Shown here piece by piece: positions 38,591 through 47,249 of a stretch of DNA of 57,125 nucleotides. The notes under the pieces were generated by a model. That model was not told where the DNA came from. It saw only the letters and a list, made by a program, of their open reading frames with translations, and searched no databases. The stretch's first letter is position 1. The number at the start of each line of letters is the position of its first letter. This DNA comes from Prochlorococcus sp. AG-402-I21 (GTDB lineage Bacteria > Cyanobacteriota > Cyanobacteriia > PCC-6307 > Cyanobiaceae): the NCBI GenBank assembly GCA_003216955.1, contig QCHZ01000009.1:1-57125 (forward strand). Reading direction: 5' to 3'. A program made the translations under genes and the position numbers.

Positions 38591-39196
38591 ATGACTGAAC
38601 TAATCTGCTTAAATTCTGAATCCGCAACAAATAGATTAGTTTTACTTCATGGATGGGGAGCTGATGCAAATGATCTAATACCTGTTGGAAAATTATTAAT
38701 TGAAGGGTTGAAAAACCGTTATGAAATTGTTTCTCTATCTGCCCCTCAGACTCATCCAAGCGGAATAGGCAGGCAATGGTACCCTTTATATCCCCATGAA
38801 TGGGAACTGGTTCCGAATGCAGTATTAGATCTTGAAAAGCGTTTAAATAATCTTTGTTTTAAACACATACCTTTAAAGAAAACATTGCTCATGGGTTTTT
38901 CTCAAGGCGGAGCAATGGCGTTAGAGATTGCAACAAGAAATAAATTTGAGGGAGTTTTTGCACTCAGTTCTTATCCACATCCAGAGTGGAAACCATTTAG
39001 AGATATGCCACCTATTTTTCTTTGTCATGGAAATAACGATCAAGTAGTTCCTAAATCAGCTTCTCAGAAAAGCTTCGATATTTTGCTAAAAAATGGAGTT
39101 AAATCAGAATTATATTTTTTTGAGGGAGGCCATGAAATAACTAGTGACCTAATTGAATATTGCCGTGAAATAATTAAACAACATTTTCTAAGTTAA
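38591..39196 (+). CDS. Phospholipase/carboxylesterase-type alpha/beta hydrolase
   Basis: A 201-residue serine hydrolase of the carboxylesterase/acyl-protein thioesterase family. The catalytic triad is visible as Ser104 in GFSQGG, Asp150 in GNNDQVVP and His181 in GGHEI. An oxyanion-type LLHGWGADANDL lies at 18-29. The natural substrate is unknown. It overlaps the DUF3155 gene by four bases in convergent orientation. Confidence 0.88.
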   Translation: MTELICLNSESATNRLVLLHGWGADANDLIPVGKLLIEGLKNRYEIVSLSAPQTHPSGIGRQWYPLYPHEWELVPNAVLDLEKRLNNLCFKHIPLKKTLLMGFSQGGAMALEIATRNKFEGVFALSSYPHPEWKPFRDMPPIFLCHGNNDQVVPKSASQKSFDILLKNGVKSELYFFEGGHEITSDLIEYCREIIKQHFLS

Positions 39197-39561
39197 ACAA
39201 ATGCGTATTCATATTCTTCAATTTCTTCCCAATCATCTGCGGTAAGCTCTAAACCAGCAAAAATTTTGTCCTCACCGAGAAATTCAACAATAACTCTTAG
39301 AGAAGGGAAAAGAAAGTGATTTTCTTCAGCGTACTGAGCACTAAACAATCCCTTCTCTCCCCAGAAGAAGCGATCAGTAGTGTGTTCGTTACGACGCACA
39401 TTTAGTATCGCTGGCGCATATAAACCCTCTTCAGCAATAAAGCGTCTTGCTGCTGTCACTGGCTTATGTTGGCCTGTTCCTAGATGAAAAATAGGGACAT
39501 GGGACATTACGCGCTGACCTGCAAGTCTGCGCCTGCTAATTCTTTTACGCTTCTTAGACAT
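39193..39561 (-). CDS. DUF3155 family protein
   Basis: A 122-residue protein that I recognise as the cyanobacteria-restricted DUF3155 family. It has a very basic N-terminus (KKRKRISRRRLAGQRV), then HIP-like FHLGTGQHKPVTAARRFI, and an acidic C-terminus ending DDWEEIEEYEYAFV. The basic head suggests nucleic-acid or ribosome contact, which is inference only. No catalytic motif is visible. Confidence 0.75.
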   Translation of the reverse strand: MSKKRKRISRRRLAGQRVMSHVPIFHLGTGQHKPVTAARRFIAEEGLYAPAILNVRRNEHTTDRFFWGEKGLFSAQYAEENHFLFPSLRVIVEFLGEDKIFAGLELTADDWEEIEEYEYAFV

Positions 39562-39875
39562 GAAAAAACTATCTTAATGGGGGTGAGAGGAATAGAGACT
39601 TTTCTTTTGTATTGGCTCTAGCTTAAGCAAGAGTTTTTTAAGAAAAATAGCTTTGAAAATGAGATGGAAAGTGATTCTCAAACAATTAAAAGTGGACTAC
39701 GGAGATTTACCCATCAATATCTTCCGAAGATTCAAAGTCACTCAAAGTGCTCACTTTTGAATTAAATTTGAGATAACCTCCTATTAGTAATCTAAATCCT
39801 TTATTCACATCTTAATACTTTTTTCAAATTTATCAAGTTTTTGAATACTTCTTTTCCTGTGCTTAAGATTGCAAC
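39562..39875. other. 314-base gap between the DUF3155 gene and the histidine kinase
   Basis: No family-level gene is recognisable. A 33-codon ORF (39664-39765, plus strand) with a basic, mixed sequence and an overlapping second frame lie here, and its 3' end includes an imperfect inverted repeat (39730-39762). The promoters for the DUF3155 gene (minus) and the kinase gene (plus) must also be here. The evidence is insufficient to call a gene. Confidence 0.4.
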
Positions 39876-40997
39876 ATGAGTTCAATGCAGTATTCAGAAA
39901 GGTTTTTGAATTTTGTTCAACAACAGTTGATGAGCTTTCAAGCTGATCAAGAACTTGAGCATGTTGTTGTTTACGTAGCTCGATCAGGAGATAGTGGATC
40001 CCCTACTTTAGAAGTAGTAGGACAGTGGCCCAAGTCAGAAAAAGTATTGCAGCCAGTAGAAACCGATATTGCCCTCCGTACTCCTTCGTCCAATAGGAGA
40101 TGGTACCCATTACAAGAGGGTTCAATATTATTAGGTGTGATTCGTGCGGAGCGAATTGCTTCTGATGAAGAATGGCCCGAATTTCTTGATCAGCGCTTGC
40201 AATCAATGTCAATTTTATTGGCTAACTCTCTTGCGTCTGAACTTGATAGAAAAAGGTTGATAGATCAATTAGATGATCAAAAGGAGCAGATATCCTTAAT
40301 GGTTCATCAATTAAGAAATCCATTAGCTGCTCTTGGAACATATGCAAAACTTCTCTTAAGAAAAATAGGCCCTGAAAGTGAACATGAAAATCTTGTAAAA
40401 GGCCTAATTACAGAACAAGCACAAGTTAATAAATATCTTTCTGCGCTTGATCAACTTAGTCAAGTGAAACTACCCCAAGCTGATGATGGATCAAACAGGT
40501 TACTCTTGCCTCCCCTTTTGCCAACTGAGACTTATATAAGCGTAAAAAGTTTAATAGAACCATTAATTGAACGAGCTAAAGCTAGGGCTAACTTGCAAGG
40601 CAGGCAATGGTTTAGTCCTTCAGAGTGGCCATCATGGATGGAATCAAGATCTATCTCAGAGGGAGTTATCGCTGAAATTGTCGCAAATCTACTGGAAAAT
40701 GCATTTCGTTATAGTCCTCCGCAATCATCCATCGGGATAGAATTAGTTGAAGATGGTATATGCATTTGGGATGAGGGCATACCTATCAATGAGGATGAAA
40801 GAGAAAAGATTTTTGAGAAAGGTTTTAGGGGTGAAAGTGGTTCGAAAATGTCTGGAAGTGGAATAGGTCTAGCACTTGCCAGAGATTTGGCTAGGCAATT
40901 AGGTGGAGATTTAAAGTTAATTGTTAATCCGAGCAAATTTAAAAATTCTTTACCTGAATCAGGAAATGCTTTTGTTTTTAATTTGGAACCAAAATGA
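39876..40997 (+). CDS. Sensor histidine kinase
   Basis: A soluble 373-residue two-component kinase. An N-terminal GAF-like region (about 10-120, with no membrane helix) precedes the HisKA helix carrying the phospho-acceptor His144 (LMVHQLRNPLAAL). The HATPase_c domain shows the N box (NLLENAFRYSP, 271-281), G1 (WDEG, 298-301), F (FEKGFRG) and G2 (GSGIGLALA, 327-335). No response regulator is adjacent, so its partner is unknown. The last 20 bases overlap the convergent cobS gene. Confidence 0.93.
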   Translation: MSSMQYSERFLNFVQQQLMSFQADQELEHVVVYVARSGDSGSPTLEVVGQWPKSEKVLQPVETDIALRTPSSNRRWYPLQEGSILLGVIRAERIASDEEWPEFLDQRLQSMSILLANSLASELDRKRLIDQLDDQKEQISLMVHQLRNPLAALGTYAKLLLRKIGPESEHENLVKGLITEQAQVNKYLSALDQLSQVKLPQADDGSNRLLLPPLLPTETYISVKSLIEPLIERAKARANLQGRQWFSPSEWPSWMESRSISEGVIAEIVANLLENAFRYSPPQSSIGIELVEDGICIWDEGIPINEDEREKIFEKGFRGESGSKMSGSGIGLALARDLARQLGGDLKLIVNPSKFKNSLPESGNAFVFNLEPK

Positions 40998-41760
40998 TAC
41001 TTAATAGTAATAAATTAGTTGTTTCTGTTATAACTAAACTTGCTCCATAGCTATCTCCACTATGCCCTCCTAAAGATTTATTTATTAAGTTTGGTATTAA
41101 TATTGAAGTGATTAAACCTGATGAAATACAATATAACAATAATAAAGAATTAGATATATTTAAGTTAGAGAAAAAGAGATAGATTATTATGCCAAGAAAT
41201 AGAATTATCAAGGATGGTCTTATTTCTTTATGTATCCCTTCCCAATGTTTATGATGAAAGGAAAGTGATTCTTTTTTGAAAATATATTCATAATTATCAA
41301 TTGCAAAAATTTGGGAGACTCTTCCCCAAAAGGCAGCTAAAGGGAAAGCAAATGGTGCATAGAAACCAAGTTTGATAATTGCTGCTATTTGAAGAATCAA
41401 TATGATTACTAAACTTTGCACACCCATTGCTCCCACTCTGCTGTCTTTCATAGCCTCAATTCGTTTTGATTGACCTGCGCCAATGCCATCAGCCGTATCC
41501 ATTAAACCGTCAATATGAAGGCCACCAGTTATAAAGATGCTAATTGCAATTGATATCAAGGTGACGGAAATATTTGGCCAATTAAAATATTTAAAAAAAA
41601 GCCAAGAAAATGATTGAAAAAGGCCAATTAAAACTCCTATTAAAGGGGCAAATCGAGCAATTCTTTTGAATCGCGGTTTGATTATTGGCCATGTAGGCAA
41701 AATCGTGTAAAAAACCCATGCACCTGCAAGGTCACTTAGCCAGCTTTTGAAAATCAGAAT
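40978..41760 (-). CDS. cobS: Adenosylcobinamide-GDP ribazoletransferase
   Basis: A membrane enzyme that joins the lower ligand base to the corrin ring, the last step of cobalamin (pseudocobalamin in this genus) synthesis. The core shows FAPLIGVLIG, GGLHIDGLMDTADGIGAG with the metal-binding acidic residues, KDSRVGAMG and GGHSGDSYGA. The first ATG/GTG/TTG is TTG at 41700, but the same frame upstream encodes WLSDLAGAWVFYTIL, a typical CobS N-terminus. I therefore extend to an ATT at 41760 (or CTG at 41757), which has GAGG five (eight) bases upstream. Function is sure; the start is inferred. Confidence 0.85.
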   Translation of the reverse strand: MLIFKSWLSDLAGAWVFYTILPTWPIIKPRFKRIARFAPLIGVLIGLFQSFSWLFFKYFNWPNISVTLISIAISIFITGGLHIDGLMDTADGIGAGQSKRIEAMKDSRVGAMGVQSLVIILILQIAAIIKLGFYAPFAFPLAAFWGRVSQIFAIDNYEYIFKKESLSFHHKHWEGIHKEIRPSLIILFLGIIIYLFFSNLNISNSLLLLYCISSGLITSILIPNLINKSLGGHSGDSYGASLVITETTNLLLLSIILVPN

Positions 41761-41833
41761 TACAACCTCAACTGTTTCTTAGGTTTTAAATTAGATATAT
41801 AACTAGTTTAAGTTATGGAATATTTAGGAATAA

Positions 41834-42967
41834 TTGAAAAAGCCCTTCTTTGATTTCCAAATAAAAAGCAGATGCAACTCGACATTAGCTCGTGTCTGTT
41901 CTTTAAAAACGCCAAATGGGATCGTAAATACTCCTAGATTTATGCCTGTAGGGACTTTAGGAACAGTAAAGGGAGTTACTTCTAAGCAGCTCAAGAAAAC
42001 AGGAGCAGAAATGATTCTTGCTAATACTTTTCATCTTCATCTGCAGCCTGGAGAAAAGATTGTTCAAAATTCAGGTGGAATACATCAATTTATGAGTTGG
42101 AAAAAGCCAATACTTACGGACTCAGGCGGCTTTCAAGTCTTTAGTTTGGCAAAGTTAAATAAAATTGATGATGAAGGAGTTTCGTTTCAAAGTCCAAGAG
42201 ATGGTAAACATATTTTTTTGACTCCTGAAAAAGCTATTGAGATTCAAATGGCTTTAGGGGCTGATATAGCAATGGCTTTTGATCAATGCCCTCCTTACCC
42301 ATCTAGTGAAGTAGAAGTTGAAGCGGCTTGCAAAAGAACTCACCATTGGCTGGAGAGATGTCTAAAAGCTCATACAAAAGATGATCAAGCAGTTTTTGGA
42401 ATAGTTCAAGGGGGTTGCTTTCCTCATTTGAGGAAATTGAGTGCAAAAATTGTCTCAGGATTTGATTTGCCTGGGATCGCCATAGGAGGTGTGAGTGTAG
42501 GTGAACCAATCAGTCAAATGCATAAAATCGTGCGAGAGACCTGTCCTCTATTACCTGAAGATCGGCCAAGATACCTTATGGGAATAGGGACATTACCAGA
42601 AATGGCTATTGCAGTAGCGAATGGAATAGATCTGTTCGATTGTGTAATCCCTACGCGTTTGGGAAGGCATGGGAGCGCTTTGGTGGACGGTGAAACATGG
42701 AACTTAAGAAATTCACGTTTTAAAGACGATTACAGACCATTGGATTCAACTTGTCCTTGTGAAGCTTGTACTGGTGGTTACACAAGAGCTTATATTCATC
42801 ATTTAATTCGAAACAAAGAGTTGCTGGGTCTTACTCTTTTGAGCCTGCATAATCTCACTCATTTGATCCGTTTTACAAGTGCTATGAGGCAGGCAATTCT
42901 TGATGGTTGTTTTTCAGAGGATTTCGCTCCGTGGCAGAGTGACTCTAAAGCGCGTCATACGTGGTAG
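41834..42967 (+). CDS. tgt: Queuine tRNA-ribosyltransferase
   Basis: It exchanges guanine-34 for a queuine precursor in tRNAs with GUN anticodons. The 377-residue enzyme has the active-site Asp in [10 protein letters not shown] (96-105), GGVSVGEP, the nucleophile region [13 protein letters not shown], and the zinc site CPCEACTGG followed by YIHHL. The start is TTG with AGGA four bases upstream. psbK follows on the same strand after 34 bases. Confidence 0.95.
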   Translation: MKKPFFDFQIKSRCNSTLARVCSLKTPNGIVNTPRFMPVGTLGTVKGVTSKQLKKTGAEMILANTFHLHLQPGEKIVQNSGGIHQFMSWKKPILTDSGGFQVFSLAKLNKIDDEGVSFQSPRDGKHIFLTPEKAIEIQMALGADIAMAFDQCPPYPSSEVEVEAACKRTHHWLERCLKAHTKDDQAVFGIVQGGCFPHLRKLSAKIVSGFDLPGIAIGGVSVGEPISQMHKIVRETCPLLPEDRPRYLMGIGTLPEMAIAVANGIDLFDCVIPTRLGRHGSALVDGETWNLRNSRFKDDYRPLDSTCPCEACTGGYTRAYIHHLIRNKELLGLTLLSLHNLTHLIRFTSAMRQAILDGCFSEDFAPWQSDSKARHTW

Positions 42968-43001
42968 CGTGCGTGCTTAATACGTCCATTATTTATTAGG
43001 G

Positions 43002-43145
43002 ATGGCACTGATTAATCTCGACTTACTTGCTGAACTTCCTGTTGCATACCAGGCTTTTGCACCAACAGTGGATGTACTTCCGCTCATACCTCTATTTTTC
43101 TTTCTGCTTGTTTTTGTTTGGCAAGCAGCAGTTGGCTTTCGTTAA
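43002..43145 (+). CDS. psbK: Photosystem II protein PsbK
   Basis: A 47-residue single-helix subunit near CP43. The N-terminal propeptide-like part ([19 protein letters not shown]) precedes the mature segment [11 protein letters not shown], a membrane helix rich in Phe/Leu/Val, and the ending WQAAVGFR, all typical of PsbK. The ATG at 43002 follows TTAGGG, a fair ribosome-binding site. It is too short for standard ORF lists but secure. A strong terminator follows. Confidence 0.95.
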   Translation: MALINLDLLAELPVAYQAFAPTVDVLPLIPLFFFLLVFVWQAAVGFR

Positions 43146-43210
43146 AAGCGAAGATTTTTCTTCTGCATTTTTTACAACTTAAGTAATCCATTAGAGGTTC
43201 TTAACAAAAT

Positions 43211-43260
43211 AAAATTTTTGTTCGAAGTAATACATCGGACAAAAATTTTTATTTTTTATT
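43211..43260 (+). terminator. Long-stem terminator of psbK
   Basis: Bases 43211-43225 pair with 43235-43249 over 15 positions (one G-U wobble) across a nine-base loop, and the stem is followed by a T-rich run. It lies about 65 bases after the psbK stop. The stem is A/T-rich at its base and G/C-containing near the loop. On the minus strand the same stem lacks a long U tract, so it should act mainly for psbK. Confidence 0.82.
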
Positions 43261-43284
43261 TTTTAGTGAATTAATCAGGATTAT

Positions 43285-44307
43285 CTATATTCCTTTTTTA
43301 AGCAAAATGTCTTCACTTGGCATTGACACTGCTTTCTCAATTAAATCAGCAAGATGAAGTGCTCTAGATGCTTGAAGCCCTCCAACAGCAGGTTTCTCCT
43401 TGCCTCGAACACATTGTAAGAAATGCTCCAGCTCTGCATATAATGGCTCAATTGATGTTGTACTGACTTCTTCAATAAAACCATCGTTTCTATAAAGCAG
43501 TTCTCCATGATCGGCTGAATACCATTCATGAGCCTTTCTATGTATGTGAATATTGTGATTTAAAAAATCTGTTTCTATCAGACTTTGTTTGCAATGAGCG
43601 CTCAAACTTCTAATTTTTTTGTGACTCATTTTGCTTGCAGTCAGACTTGCAACCACCCCGTTTTGAAAACCAAGTGTCGCGTTAACGTAATCCATAGGTC
43701 CATCTCCACTGCATCCTCCAACTGCTGCAAGCCTTATCACTTTTGAATTTGCCAGTTCAATAACTAAATCAATATCGTGGATCATTAAGTCCAATACGAC
43801 TGAAACATCATTAGCTCTCTCGGGATGAGGGCTATGCCTTCTGGCTTCAAGAACTACAACTTCTTCATTGGCGACGACTTTTGTTAATTCTCTAAAAGCT
43901 GGATTAAATCTTTCTATATGACCAACTTGCAATAATTTTTTCGCATTGTTTGAAGCACTAATCAATGATGATGCTTCTTCTTTATTTGCTGCTATAGGTT
44001 TTTCAATTAAAACATGTTTACCGGAGTTTAGACATTCTAGACCTACTTCATGGTGAAATAACGTTGGTACAGCAATGCATATTGCTTCTACTTGATTTAA
44101 TAAATCCTTGTAATTTCTATACCAATTACAATTAAATTGCTCCATAGCTAACTTTCCTCGATCTTCATCTAAATCTGCAACTCCAACTAGCTCAGCGTCT
44201 TTGAGAAGACTTAGTACTCTTGCGTGGTGCCAACCCATATTCCCAATTCCTATTACACCAACTTTTACGGGAATAATGTTTTGGTTGATCTTGGAGATTG
44301 GTTTCAT
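43285..44307 (-). CDS. Gfo/Idh/MocA family oxidoreductase
   Basis: A 340-residue NAD(P)-dependent oxidoreductase. The Rossmann nucleotide loop is GVIGIGNMGWHHAR (17-30), followed by GVADLDEDR. The family Lys lies in HVLIEKPIAANK, and LDLMIHDIDLVIEL carries the conserved His/Asp of the substrate domain. The substrate is unknown; sugar or nucleotide-sugar dehydrogenases are common relatives. It follows the CorC-like gene by 36 bases on the same strand. Confidence 0.88.
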   Translation of the reverse strand: MKPISKINQNIIPVKVGVIGIGNMGWHHARVLSLLKDAELVGVADLDEDRGKLAMEQFNCNWYRNYKDLLNQVEAICIAVPTLFHHEVGLECLNSGKHVLIEKPIAANKEEASSLISASNNAKKLLQVGHIERFNPAFRELTKVVANEEVVVLEARRHSPHPERANDVSVVLDLMIHDIDLVIELANSKVIRLAAVGGCSGDGPMDYVNATLGFQNGVVASLTASKMSHKKIRSLSAHCKQSLIETDFLNHNIHIHRKAHEWYSADHGELLYRNDGFIEEVSTTSIEPLYAELEHFLQCVRGKEKPAVGGLQASRALHLADLIEKAVSMPSEDILLKKGI

Positions 44308-44343
44308 ATTTTATTATTAATTATCAATTGATTTTTTTATATA

Positions 44344-45612
44344 TTATTTAGGAAGGATTATTTTTACTTTATTTATTCTTGGACCTTTCATGGAGATAAT
44401 TTCAAATACGATTTCATTATGAACCAAGATTTCTCCTGAGTTTGGAATTTCTTGGAGTTTTTCTAAAACAAATCCAGCAAGAGTATAGTGATCATCAGCT
44501 TCTGGTAATTCTAGTCTAAGCTCTCTATTTAGTTCTATTACTTCTATTTCCCCAGAAGTAATCCATATTTTTTTTAAGTCATCAATAGGTCTTAGCTCAG
44601 ATTCTTTATTGTCAGATTGAATCTCATCGCCAACAATTTCACCTGTTAAGTCTGCTGCTGTTATTAACCCTTCAGTTCCTCCATGTTCATCAACAACCAA
44701 AAGTAGAGGGTTCCCATTCTTTATAAGGGGTAATAATTCTGCCAAAGTAGAAGTTTCTAAAACTCGAACAACGGGCTCTACATAGGGCTCTAAAGATGTG
44801 TTGGCTTGCATTTCCCCTTTGGCTATTGGATCAGCAAGTTGCCTCAAATCCAAAACCCCAAGCACATGATCAAGTGAATCATCAATTACTAAGTATCTTG
44901 CATGGCGAGTTTTGTGAACTTCTTCCATCATTTGAGTGAAGGAAACCTCTCGTGGAAGGGTTACCATCCCTGATCTTGGAACCATTACTTCTCTAACTTG
45001 TGTGTCTCTGAGTGCAAAAACACCTTCAAGTATGTTTCTTTCGTCAGGCTTTAATCCTGTTACTCCACCAGTTTCAATTAATTTTTCTAATTCTCCTGCA
45101 GAGAATGCCGCTGTAGTGAGACTTTCTGATTGAGTATTGAGTCTAAATAATCTAAGAATTAATAAAGCAAGTTCTTCTAGCAAAGAGAGGAAAGGTGACA
45201 TCCATTTGATTGCTGCTTCAATTAGTGGTGATAGTTTAAGGGCAGAAGTCTCTGGTTGATTAAGAACAAGTGCTTTTGGGAGAAGACCCGATATCAGAGT
45301 CGCTAAAAGTACAACAGTAATAAAAAGTAGAAGATCTAAAAAATAATTAATTGAAGCATTATTTCCCCACCAATGATTTGCGAGATTTTTACAGATCCAA
45401 CCAATTGAAATTAATGAAATAGTTATTCCTAACTCTGCGATTAATAGAGTTCTTCTTAGCCTTTTCTGCAGACGTATTATGGAATTGGATCCAGGTAGTC
45501 CATCTTCTACCAGCCTTTGAACTTTAGTAGAACGAAGTCGCAAAATTGCAAATTGACCTGCATTGAAAAATGCTGGTATTACTAGCAATATAAAAAGAAG
45601 TAATAAACTCAT
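44344..45612 (-). CDS. CorC/HlyC-type membrane protein with CBS domains
   Basis: A 422-residue protein of the CNNM/CorC family. The N-terminal DUF21 membrane domain (about 1-150) has four hydrophobic segments, then comes VREVMVPRSGMVTLPRE leading into two CBS domains (about 205-330), and a C-terminal CorC_HlyC domain including DDHYTLAGFVLEKL. Such proteins are implicated in magnesium or cobalt export; hemolysin is a historical name. It is preceded by a CAU tRNA on the same strand. Confidence 0.9.
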   Translation of the reverse strand: MSLLLLFILLVIPAFFNAGQFAILRLRSTKVQRLVEDGLPGSNSIIRLQKRLRRTLLIAELGITISLISIGWICKNLANHWWGNNASINYFLDLLLFITVVLLATLISGLLPKALVLNQPETSALKLSPLIEAAIKWMSPFLSLLEELALLILRLFRLNTQSESLTTAAFSAGELEKLIETGGVTGLKPDERNILEGVFALRDTQVREVMVPRSGMVTLPREVSFTQMMEEVHKTRHARYLVIDDSLDHVLGVLDLRQLADPIAKGEMQANTSLEPYVEPVVRVLETSTLAELLPLIKNGNPLLLVVDEHGGTEGLITAADLTGEIVGDEIQSDNKESELRPIDDLKKIWITSGEIEVIELNRELRLELPEADDHYTLAGFVLEKLQEIPNSGEILVHNEIVFEIISMKGPRINKVKIILPK

Positions 45613-45626
45613 TAATGATTTTTCTA

Positions 45627-45699
45627 TGGGGGTGGCGAGGATCGAACTCGCCTAAGGCGAATTATGAGTTCGCTGCATTCACCAGATTGCTACACCCCC
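45627..45699 (-). tRNA. tRNA with CAU anticodon (Met elongator or Ile2)
   Basis: A 73-base cloverleaf on the minus strand: acceptor GGGGGTG pairs with CACCCCC, the discriminator is A, the anticodon stem GCGAA/TTCGC closes the loop CTCATAA, and the T-arm GCGAG/CTCGC closes TTCGATC. The first acceptor pair (G-C) is paired, unlike initiator tRNA. Whether it is elongator Met or the lysidine-modified Ile2 cannot be settled by eye. CCA is not encoded. Confidence 0.9.
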
Positions 45700-45807
45700 A
45701 AAAAAGCAGAATAAAACTTTTTTTGATAATAGTTAATTAGTTTGCCTAAAGTAAATATATATCTAATCCCACCAAGATGTTTAATAATTAAACTTGCATA
45801 TAAAGAT

Positions 45808-46386
45808 ATGAATCCATTGAATCCTTCATTAGATGGAATGAAAGAAAATCTTTTAACATTATTAGCTCAAAAAGCTTATAGGTATGGAGATTTTTCTTTG
45901 GCTTCCGGGAAAAAAAGTTCTCATTACGTCAACTGCAAGCCAGTCTCTCTATCAGGTCCAGGTTTATTATCGATAAGCTCGCTATTCCTGAAACAAATAA
46001 ATGAAAGTGATAGTGGAGTGGCTGGCTTGACTTTGGGGGCTGATCCTTTAGTTAGTGGCGTTGTGATGTTGGCGGCTCAATCAGGTAGTAATTTAAGCGG
46101 TTTAATAGTGAGGAAAGAGCCTAAAGGACATGGTACTGGAGCATGGTTAGAAGGACCTATGCCTCCAGAAGGGTCTGTGATTACTGTCTTAGAGGATGTT
46201 GTGACGACTGGTGGCTCTTCTTTAAAAGCTGTTGAACAACTTAGAAAACAAGGTTATTTAGTTAACAAAGTATTAGCAATAGTCGATAGAGAAGAAGGAG
46301 GAGGAGATGCCATGTCTAAAGCTAATTTAGATTTGAATAGTCTTTTCTTTTTAAAAGATATTGTTGAAAGAGCTAAAAGCTTGTAA
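45808..46386 (+). CDS. pyrE: Orotate phosphoribosyltransferase
   Basis: It adds the phosphoribosyl group of PRPP to orotate in pyrimidine synthesis. From the ATG at 45808 it has 192 residues, the usual length; a TTG at 45742 would prepend 22 residues that do not look like the family. Motifs are [36 protein letters not shown] and the PRPP loop [14 protein letters not shown]. The stop codon shares one base with the start of the following ygfZ-like gene, indicating coupled translation. Confidence 0.95.
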   Translation: MNPLNPSLDGMKENLLTLLAQKAYRYGDFSLASGKKSSHYVNCKPVSLSGPGLLSISSLFLKQINESDSGVAGLTLGADPLVSGVVMLAAQSGSNLSGLIVRKEPKGHGTGAWLEGPMPPEGSVITVLEDVVTTGGSSLKAVEQLRKQGYLVNKVLAIVDREEGGGDAMSKANLDLNSLFFLKDIVERAKSL

Positions 46387-47234
46387 TGACAGAAACTAAA
46401 TCATTGATTTGGGATGAAACATTCTCTTCATTTCTTTTAAAAGGGGAGGGAACTGCTGCTTTTTTACATGGTCAAACGACTGCAGATATTTTTGCTCAGC
46501 AACAACTAGATGAAGTCTTCTTGAGCTGTTGGTTGTCAACTAAAGGAAGTTTAAAAGCTTTATTAGAGATTCGAATTTCCAATAATATGGCTGAAATAGT
46601 TATAATTGGTGGTGAAACTAATTCTATAATTAATGGATTTGAATCAGTTATATTTCCAGCTGATAAAGTTAAGTTAGAAGTTCTAAAACCAATAAGAAGA
46701 ATACAAAAAATAAATAACTATCAATCATGGAAAGAGTTAAATCCTATTTGGATATGTAATAGTGAATTAATTGAAAATGAAATTTCTCAGTACACTAAAG
46801 CAACAAAAGAAGAGTTAGAAATATGGAAAATAAGACAAGGAATGCCTACTTTCGGTAGAGAGATAAATGGAGAAACAAATCCTTATGAATTAGGCCTTGG
46901 AGATATTATAAAGCTTGATAAAGGTTGTTATTTAGGGCAAGAAGCAATTGCAAGATTTTCTAGATCTAAATCTTTAAAATATCAACTTCGTTATTGGGAG
47001 GCCTATGGTAAAGCTGTTAATTTTGATATTGGTCAAAAACTTTCGGATACTATTCAAGATAATGAATTGAAAAAAAAAGTTGGAGTTATTACCTCTTCAA
47101 AAAAAATTAATGATAATTTTTTTTGTGGACTTGCATTAATCAAAAATAATTTTATTAATAAGGATATTTGTTTTTCTGAAAAAGACGAAGCTATAAGTAT
47201 TAAAAAGCCAATCTCATTTATTCAGGCTTTTTAA
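46386..47234 (+). CDS. ygfZ: YgfZ/GcvT-like folate-binding protein
   Basis: A 282-residue member of the YgfZ family, which uses folate to help maintain or repair iron-sulfur clusters. The diagnostic KGCYLGQE is at 179-186, preceded by IRQGMPTFGREI and PYELGLGDIIKLD. The N-terminal FLHGQTTADIF (27-37) is also typical. It overlaps pyrE by one base (TAATG) and converges on the RecB-like nuclease gene. Confidence 0.9.
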   Translation: MTETKSLIWDETFSSFLLKGEGTAAFLHGQTTADIFAQQQLDEVFLSCWLSTKGSLKALLEIRISNNMAEIVIIGGETNSIINGFESVIFPADKVKLEVLKPIRRIQKINNYQSWKELNPIWICNSELIENEISQYTKATKEELEIWKIRQGMPTFGREINGETNPYELGLGDIIKLDKGCYLGQEAIARFSRSKSLKYQLRYWEAYGKAVNFDIGQKLSDTIQDNELKKKVGVITSSKKINDNFFCGLALIKNNFINKDICFSEKDEAISIKKPISFIQAF

Positions 47235-47249
47235 TTTAGTACGATATTT

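Noticed and set aside
45742-45807. 22-residue N-terminal extension of PyrE from a TTG
   Set aside because: The extension does not look like the family and the ATG at 45808 gives the normal length.
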